Part shown: positions 14,299 through 19,348 of the stretch, piece after piece
Layout of the letters: every line of letters starts with the position of its first letter
Position numbering within the stretch: the stretch's first letter is position 1
Source of the DNA: CAYVOX01 sp964453035
GTDB taxonomy: Bacteria; Chloroflexota; Anaerolineae; Anaerolineales; Anaerolineaceae
NCBI GenBank assembly: GCA_964453035.1
Contig: CAYVOX010000051.1
Span: 1-19,348, forward strand
Direction: 5' to 3'
Length of the DNA: 19,348 nucleotides
The notes under the pieces: model-generated
Database searches by the model: none
What the model saw: the letters and a program-made list of their open reading frames with translations, nothing else
What the model was told of the DNA's origin: nothing
Translations under genes and position numbers: made by a program

Positions 14299-15708
14299 AT
14301 GCTCCAATACCATTACACCTCCACAAAACCAATCACCACGGCGCATCTGGCGCAGACGATGACGCTGCTGACCTACACAGCTGATGAATTGCGGCAGCAA
14401 ATCGAGAGCGAGCTGGCGCAGAACCCGGCGCTGGAGCTGGTTGAGGAGCGGCGTTGCCCGCAATGTCACCGGCTGCTGCCGCCTGCCGGACCCTGTCCGG
14501 TGTGCAGCCAGCCTCAATCGGAGAACGTGGATGAGCCAGTGGTTTTTCTCTCACCGCGGGAGGATTTTGGCACGGGCGGGGTGGCTACAGAGGATGATGA
14601 GCAACCGGAGGACCGTTTTTCATCTTCAGCGGAGGACCTGCCAGCTTACGTGCTGCGGCAGGTGGCACCTGAACTGGATAAACAAGACCGGCAACTGGCG
14701 GCTTACCTGCTGACGCACCTCGACGAGGACGGATTGCTGACCATCAAGCTGCTCGAGGTGGCGCGCTATTTTCATATCCCGCTGGCGAAGGTGGAAGCGG
14801 TGCAGCGTATCATCCAGCGGGCCGAACCGGTGGGGGTTGGCTCCTGCTCAACACAGGAGGCGTTGCTGGTGCAGCTGGAAGTGCTTGGCGAAACGCGGGT
14901 GGTGCCGCAAATGGCGCGTCAGGTGATTGAGGAGGGGATGGATTTGTTGAGCCGCCGCCAGTATTCTGAACTGGCGCACCGCTTGAACGTGAGCCTGCGC
15001 CAGATTCAACCGGCGGTACGTTTCATCAGCGAGAACTTGAATCCCTTCCCGGCCCGGTCGCACTGGGGGGATGTGCGCGCGCCGGCCTCCTCAAATTTAC
15101 AGGTATACCGCCACCCGGATATCATCATTGGCTATCTAAATGATGATCCCAGGCGGCAATTGGTGGTGGAAATCATCCTGCCACTGGGCGGCACGTTGCG
15201 CGTCAATCCGTTGTTCAAGCAAGCCATCCAGCAGGCCAATGATGAGAAGAAGGAGGCGTGGAAGAACGACATGGACCGCGCTTCACTGTTTGTGAAGTGC
15301 ATCCAGCAGCGCAACCACACGCTGCAGCGCCTGATCCAAAGAGTGGTGACGATGCAAAAGGATTTCATTGTGCACGGCGAGAAACACCTCAAACCGGTGA
15401 CCCGCGCCTGGTTTTCGAAGGAATTAGGGGTACATGAGTCGACCATTTCGAGGGCGGTATCGAATAAGACCGTGCAGCTGCCCAACCGGCGAATTCTACC
15501 GCTGGCGGAGTTCTTTGACCGCAGCCTGAATGTAAGGACTGTGCTGAAAGGGATCATTGAAGCGGAAACGCACCCGTTGAGCGATACAGAACTGGTAGAA
15601 TTACTGGAAAAGGAAGGATTCTCAGTGGCGCGGCGAACAGTGGCGAAATACCGGTCTATGGAAGGTATTCTCCCCGCACATTTGAGGCACCTCAACCCAA
15701 CCCCATGA
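14299..15708 (+). CDS. rpoN: RNA polymerase sigma-54 factor with embedded zinc ribbon
   Basis: 469 residues. Sigma-54 directs core polymerase to -24/-12 promoters and needs an AAA+ activator to open them. Region I is near the N-terminus (LAQTMTLLTYTADELRQQ, about 18-35, then ELAQNPALEL). The core-binding domain contains QRAEPVGVGSCSTQEALL (about 173-190). An HTH (KELGVHESTISRAVSNK, about 374-390) and the RpoN box ARRTVAKYR (444-452) recognise -12 and -24. Oddity: residues 53-69 hold CPQC...CPVC, a zinc-ribbon-like CxxC-x9-CxxC between region I and the core-binding domain that I do not know from ordinary RpoN. The final residues (GILPAHLRH) differ from the usual IPSS ending. It is followed directly by a coupled kinase gene. 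Confidence 0.95.
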   Translation: MLQYHYTSTKPITTAHLAQTMTLLTYTADELRQQIESELAQNPALELVEERRCPQCHRLLPPAGPCPVCSQPQSENVDEPVVFLSPREDFGTGGVATEDDEQPEDRFSSSAEDLPAYVLRQVAPELDKQDRQLAAYLLTHLDEDGLLTIKLLEVARYFHIPLAKVEAVQRIIQRAEPVGVGSCSTQEALLVQLEVLGETRVVPQMARQVIEEGMDLLSRRQYSELAHRLNVSLRQIQPAVRFISENLNPFPARSHWGDVRAPASSNLQVYRHPDIIIGYLNDDPRRQLVVEIILPLGGTLRVNPLFKQAIQQANDEKKEAWKNDMDRASLFVKCIQQRNHTLQRLIQRVVTMQKDFIVHGEKHLKPVTRAWFSKELGVHESTISRAVSNKTVQLPNRRILPLAEFFDRSLNVRTVLKGIIEAETHPLSDTELVELLEKEGFSVARRTVAKYRSMEGILPAHLRHLNPTP

Positions 15709-17657
15709 GCTTTATGTCGCACCCCTCGTTGCGCAATCAGTTATTACGTGGCAGGTTGCCTGGGGCGCCAGAATTTGGCGCGCTGCTGGACCAACTGCCG
15801 GATGCTGCGTTAATCCTTGACCGAGCAAAGCAGGTGATTTTGTTTGCCAACTCGGCGTTGATTAATATGACGGCTTTCACCCACCGCGACCTGGCAGCGA
15901 TGAAATTTCACGAGCTGGTGTTGGAGGATGGGGTGGATCCGGTGACGGCGGGGGATGAGCGCAGCGTGACGGTGAAGTGCAATAACCGCCCGTATATTTC
16001 CGCGCTCCTCAGAGGGGCAGCCCTTGATAACAACGGTCAGTGGATTCTGATCCGGTTGACTCCGGATTATTCGCGCATGCAGCAGCGCTGGCAGGAGATG
16101 GTGATCCAGTCTTTGCCGAAGTTCAGCGACCTCTACAATGCTGAGAGCCTCGAAGTGGCGCTTACACAGGCAAACGAGATTGTTCAAAGCCTGTTTTTTA
16201 CTGGCTTCGCGGCCATTTACCAGGCGGAAAGTGATCTGCCGCGCTTGAAGCGGGAGGTGTTTTTTGAAAGTGCACGGTTCTTCCCGGAGTACCTGCCTTC
16301 GAGCGATTTAATCAGGCTGTCTTCACCGGAAACATGGCTGCCCGGGAAACGCACTGCGGCGGAATTGCACCGCGTTGCCAGGGCAGCCAACCTGGCTTAC
16401 CTGGCTTCCGTGCCGCTGGGACAGCCCCGGGCATGGTTTGGCTTGCTGGTGATTGGCGACCAGGCGGGGCAGCCGAGCAAAATTATCTTGGAAGTGATGG
16501 AGATAGTGGCTTCGGCAATCAGCAACGTGATGCAGTATTTCATCCTGGTGACCAACCTGCGGCGTATCAATGCGCAAAGCGAGAACAAGTTGCTCATCCG
16601 GCAGGCAATCGCGGAAAACGTGCGCGAGGGTATCCTGATTCTCGATAGCGAGCTGCGGGTGGTAGAAATCAATCCGTTGTGCGAGGAGATGTTGGGATAT
16701 ACGCGGTTGGAGGTTTTGGGGCAGCTGGCAGAGAATATTTTGATCGGGTCGGCTAATTTGCAGCCGGCGCTGGAAGATGCGCGGCTGGGAAACCCGGCGT
16801 TGAGCATCGGGCAGGATAATCAACTCCACCGGCGGGATGGGGGAGCTTTTCCAGCGCAGGTGCAAATTCACCCTGTGATGAAAGACGGCAAGCTGCTGGC
16901 GGTGCTGGTGTTTGTAACAGATGACAGCGAGCATGAGAAAATCAAAACGCGCACGCAGCAATTGCAGCAAAGGGCATTCCTGGGCGAAGTGATGGAAGTG
17001 TTTGCGCATGAGGTGGGTAATCCGCTGAACAACCTGGGACTACACCTGGAATTGATGTCCAGCCAGCTGGGAGAGGGCGACGCACGGCAGGAACTCATTA
17101 CGCTGATGCAGGGGGATATCGGGCGGGTTAAGAACCTGATGGATTCGGTGTTGGCTTCCGCGCGCCCGCTGGAACCGCGCTTTGAGACGATGAATTTGAA
17201 CCCGTTTATCAAGCGGTTGCTGGATCGCTGGCGTCCGCGGCTGGCACGGGTGAACGTGGAGCTCTACCTGAAGGCGCCAGAGCAACTGCCCAACATTCGC
17301 GGAGATCCGCGCACGCTGGACCAGGTGTTCACCAACCTCATCAGCAATGCAATGGACGCGATGAGCGCCATGGGCAAAGGCGGGACATTGAGCGTTGGGC
17401 TGAGCGTCGGCGTAGATGCGGACAGCCACCAGGAGATGGTGGAGGTAACCGTGGCAGATAACGGCCCGGGAATCCCGGAGGAAAACAAGGAACGGGTCTT
17501 CGAGGCTTTTATCACCACTAAACCGAGGGGAACGGGGCTAGGCCTGGCAATTACCAAGCGCATTGTTGTGGCGCATCGAGGGACAATTAAGGTGGATACT
17601 TTTCTGGGCGGAACGGTGTTTCGCCTGAAGTTTCCAACGATTGGCGAAGGAGAGTAA
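15705..17657 (+). CDS. NtrB-like cytoplasmic histidine kinase (PAS-GAF-PAS)
   Basis: 650 residues with no TM or signal peptide. In order: a PAS domain (about 26-120), a GAF-like domain (about 145-285), a second PAS (about 300-405, EGILILDSELRVVEINPLCE), HisKA with H435 in FAHEVGNPLNNLGL, and HATPase_c with N548 (NLISNAMDAM), G1 VADNGPGIP and G2 GTGLGLAITKR. The HEVxNPL box is that of NtrB-type kinases that pair with NtrC-family regulators. The ATG overlaps the rpoN stop (ATGA), and the regulator starts 3 nt after its stop, so the three genes form one coupled unit. The signal is unknown; no haem or flavin residue was recognised. ATG 15714 is an alternative start. Confidence 0.92.
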   Translation: MSFMSHPSLRNQLLRGRLPGAPEFGALLDQLPDAALILDRAKQVILFANSALINMTAFTHRDLAAMKFHELVLEDGVDPVTAGDERSVTVKCNNRPYISALLRGAALDNNGQWILIRLTPDYSRMQQRWQEMVIQSLPKFSDLYNAESLEVALTQANEIVQSLFFTGFAAIYQAESDLPRLKREVFFESARFFPEYLPSSDLIRLSSPETWLPGKRTAAELHRVARAANLAYLASVPLGQPRAWFGLLVIGDQAGQPSKIILEVMEIVASAISNVMQYFILVTNLRRINAQSENKLLIRQAIAENVREGILILDSELRVVEINPLCEEMLGYTRLEVLGQLAENILIGSANLQPALEDARLGNPALSIGQDNQLHRRDGGAFPAQVQIHPVMKDGKLLAVLVFVTDDSEHEKIKTRTQQLQQRAFLGEVMEVFAHEVGNPLNNLGLHLELMSSQLGEGDARQELITLMQGDIGRVKNLMDSVLASARPLEPRFETMNLNPFIKRLLDRWRPRLARVNVELYLKAPEQLPNIRGDPRTLDQVFTNLISNAMDAMSAMGKGGTLSVGLSVGVDADSHQEMVEVTVADNGPGIPEENKERVFEAFITTKPRGTGLGLAITKRIVVAHRGTIKVDTFLGGTVFRLKFPTIGEGE

Positions 17658-17660
17658 TTA

Positions 17661-18833
17661 ATGGCGATTACAGTGCTGGTGGTAGATGACGAAGAGGAAG
17701 CACGGTCTTCACTAACCACCCTGTTGACCGGAAAAGGGTACGAGGTGACCTGCGCGGCGACGCTCGCAGAGGCACGTAAACAATTGCAACGCGGCGCGGG
17801 GGATGTGGTTGTGTTGGATGTGAACCTGCCGGACGGGTACGGGCCTTCTCTGCTGGTGGAAACAGCGCTGTGGGCGCTGCGCCCGCCGATTATTCTCATC
17901 ACCGCTTACGGGGATATTGATATGGCAGTAGAGGCGATGAAAAACGGCGCGCATGATTTTTTAACGAAGCCTCTGTCGTTTAAACAGCTTGAGCAAAGTA
18001 TCCAGCGGGCCTGTGAGATAGTGTCTATGCGGCGGGAACTGGCTCACCTGCGACAGGTGCAGCAGGAAAGGGCAAAATTTGTGGCAGGGAAGAGCCCGAC
18101 GATGCGGGCTACGCTGGAATTTGCCCAGCGGGCTGCAGCAGCCAGCGTTTCGGTGCTCATCACGGGTGAATCGGGGACGGGCAAAGAAGTGCTGGCGCAG
18201 TTCATCCACCGCAGCGGCCCGCGCGCCGGAAAGCCGTTTGTGGCCATCAATTGTGCTGCAATTCAAAATACAATGCTTGAATCAGAATTGTTCGGGTACG
18301 AAGCGGGAGCCTTCACAGGGGCGGAGAAGCGTAAACACGGGCTGATGGAAGTGGCTGATGGGGGGATTCTCTTCCTGGATGAAATTTCATCCATGTCGGT
18401 TGATACACAGGCGAAGCTGTTGAGGGTGATTGAGGAGCGGGCGTTCAGGCGGGTGGGGGGAACGAACCTCATCAACGTGGATGTGCAGATTGTGGCGGCA
18501 TCTAACCATAACCTGAAAGAGATGATTAAGGCGGGCACCTTCAGAGAGGACCTGTACTACCGGCTGAAGGTGGTGAACCTTGAATTGCCTGCACTGAGAG
18601 ACCGCAAAGAGGATATCCCTGAACTGGTAGGCTTTTTTATCCAGCGCAATAACCAGCACCAGGGCGCTAACGTGACGGATGTGACCCCGCGGGCCATGCA
18701 GGCCCTGTTAAATTACAACTGGCCGGGGAATATCCGCGAGTTGAGCAACGCAATTGAGCGGGGCATGCTATTCAGTGATGGGGAAAAGATTGACCTGCAG
18801 CACTTACCGTTGGAAGTGGTGAACGCGGCTTAA
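17661..18833 (+). CDS. NtrC-family sigma-54 activator lacking a DNA-binding domain
   Basis: 390 residues. A receiver domain (1-120) has acidic residues VVDDEEE, phospho-acceptor D53 and K103. The AAA+ domain (about 140-380) has Walker A GESGTGKE (169-176), the sigma-54 contact loop GAFTGA (216-221), Walker B ILFLDE (236-241) and the arginine-finger region FREDLYYRL. NYNWPGNIRELSNAIERG is the usual AAA+ C-terminal end. The protein then stops after LEVVNAA, with no Fis-type helix-turn-helix. The sequence after the stop is a sigma-54-like promoter, not a frameshifted remainder. FlgR of Helicobacter and CtcC of Chlamydia are known activators without this domain. GAAGGAGAG precedes the ATG at good spacing. 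Confidence 0.93.
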   Translation: MAITVLVVDDEEEARSSLTTLLTGKGYEVTCAATLAEARKQLQRGAGDVVVLDVNLPDGYGPSLLVETALWALRPPIILITAYGDIDMAVEAMKNGAHDFLTKPLSFKQLEQSIQRACEIVSMRRELAHLRQVQQERAKFVAGKSPTMRATLEFAQRAAAASVSVLITGESGTGKEVLAQFIHRSGPRAGKPFVAINCAAIQNTMLESELFGYEAGAFTGAEKRKHGLMEVADGGILFLDEISSMSVDTQAKLLRVIEERAFRRVGGTNLINVDVQIVAASNHNLKEMIKAGTFREDLYYRLKVVNLELPALRDRKEDIPELVGFFIQRNNQHQGANVTDVTPRAMQALLNYNWPGNIRELSNAIERGMLFSDGEKIDLQHLPLEVVNAA

Positions 18834-18844
18834 TCTGAGACCAC

Positions 18845-18860
18845 TGGCATTATTCTTGCA
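18845..18860 (+). promoter_or_regulatory. sigma-54-like -24/-12 promoter of the small membrane protein
   Basis: TGGCATTATTCTTGCA has GG at 18846-18847, 10 nt, then GC at 18858-18859. It lies in the 62-nt gap after the activator gene. The predicted start near 18871 gives a leader of about 25 nt with AGGAGG at 18885-18890. Confidence 0.65.
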
Positions 18861-18895
18861 TCATCGTCTCTTGAGAAATCTTTCAGGAGGCGATG

Positions 18896-19219
18896 ATGTT
18901 TAATTTCATGAGTTTTCCCGATGTACTCAAAGCAATTGTGGTGGTGATGTTCGTGATGGGCGTCATCAGCCTGGTAGCGGGCGTGTTCTTGCTCTTCCGG
19001 CGGGTTGGCGGGGATGAGATCAAAGCCATTGCCAGCCAGACGGCGCGGTTGGCGCAAAAGGGCATTGTGGAAGAAGTGACCGGGCTGGTGGGGAATGCAT
19101 CTGCCCTGCTGGATGCGCTTAACCAGCTGGTGAGAACAACGACGGGCGTGGGGGTGTTCCTGACCCTGTTCGGATTTATCTTGATGGTCGCAGCATACTA
19201 CCTGGGCATCCAACTGTAA
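18896..19219 (+). CDS. small two-TM membrane protein, putative sigma-54 target
   Basis: 107 residues. A first TM segment (about 9-34, AIVVVMFVMGVISLVAGVFL) is followed by a charged boundary FRRVGGDEIKA. A soluble amphipathic helical middle (about 40-78, QTARLAQKGIVEEVTGLVGN) and a second TM (about 81-104) complete it. I do not recognise the family. Start choice: AGGAGG (18885-18890) is 5 nt from ATG 18896 but only 2 nt from the adjacent in-frame ATG 18893, so 18896 is preferred. It is immediately downstream of the activator gene, with its own sigma-54-like promoter, and is probably cotranscribed with the next gene 28 nt away. Confidence 0.75.
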   Translation: MFNFMSFPDVLKAIVVVMFVMGVISLVAGVFLLFRRVGGDEIKAIASQTARLAQKGIVEEVTGLVGNASALLDALNQLVRTTTGVGVFLTLFGFILMVAAYYLGIQL

Positions 19220-19247
19220 AAATCTCGTCATCCAAGAAGAGGCGATT

Positions 19248-19348
19248 ATGCCATCCGTTGACTTTTTAACCGAAATTCGCAACCAACTGCCAGCCAGCGA
19301 CGCCCTGACCATCATCAGCCGCCTGCGGATTGACCCGCTGGTGTGGGC
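19248..19348 (+). CDS. unknown protein, 5' end only
   Basis: The first 33 codons are visible before the window ends: MPSVDFLTEIRNQLP, then a helical stretch. AAGAGG lies 7 nt upstream of ATG 19248. The gap to the preceding membrane-protein gene is 28 nt with no terminator, so it is likely in the same sigma-54-controlled unit. Too little is present to assign a family. Confidence 0.6.
   Translation, partial: MPSVDFLTEIRNQLPASDALTIISRLRIDPLVW

Overview
The window is a moderately GC-rich, gene-dense bacterial chromosome segment. It looks like Chloroflexota (Anaerolineae-like). That placement is an inference from the overall gene style: a TPR/TM/LysM/L,D-transpeptidase protein with a Thr/Pro linker, short housekeeping operons, and several genes that appear leaderless. 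No marker such as 16S rRNA is present. There is no clear mobile element, CRISPR array or phage gene.

Layout. 1-1351: a partial squalene-cyclase-like alpha/alpha-toroid protein (minus) divergent from a pentapeptide-repeat protein (plus). 1379-1666: a tRNA-Ser(GGA) on the minus strand whose 3' trailer carries a 45-bp tandem repeat that copies the tRNA 3' acceptor strand plus CCA. 1699-2578: a GT87/DUF2029-like membrane protein. 2616-4756: uvrB with its own promoter and terminator. 4774-6173: a membrane-anchored LysM/L,D-transpeptidase. 6126-7318 (minus): a PP2C/SpoIIE-type phosphatase followed by a small P-loop NTPase. 7381-7694: rpmF (ribosomal protein L32). 7710-11747 (minus): a tightly overlapped operon of soluble histidine kinase, class I/II aminotransferase, HflX and a small two-TM protein. 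11910-14229 (minus): trmFO overlapping an M28 (glutaminyl-cyclase-like) metallopeptidase. 14240-19348 (plus): rpoN, an NtrB-like PAS/GAF/PAS histidine kinase, an NtrC-family activator, a small two-TM membrane protein, and the start of another gene.

The most interesting part is the last block. It looks like a self-contained sigma-54 circuit: rpoN (with an embedded zinc ribbon), a kinase translationally coupled to it, and an NtrC-type activator with an intact GAFTGA motif but no C-terminal DNA-binding domain. Good -24/-12 (GG-N10-GC) sequences sit upstream of rpoN, upstream of the small membrane protein, and upstream of the L,D-transpeptidase 9.4 kb away. Two of the three share a 14-base core apart from one position. 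I infer an autoregulated, enhancer-independent sigma-54 system that may control cell-envelope genes.

Two other patterns stand out. First, five genes have a -10-like hexamer only 6-8 nt before the start codon and no Shine-Dalgarno, while others in the same window have strong Shine-Dalgarno leaders. Second, the tRNA-Ser trailer contains two perfect and one degenerate copy of the tRNA 3' acceptor strand, each next to a small hairpin.
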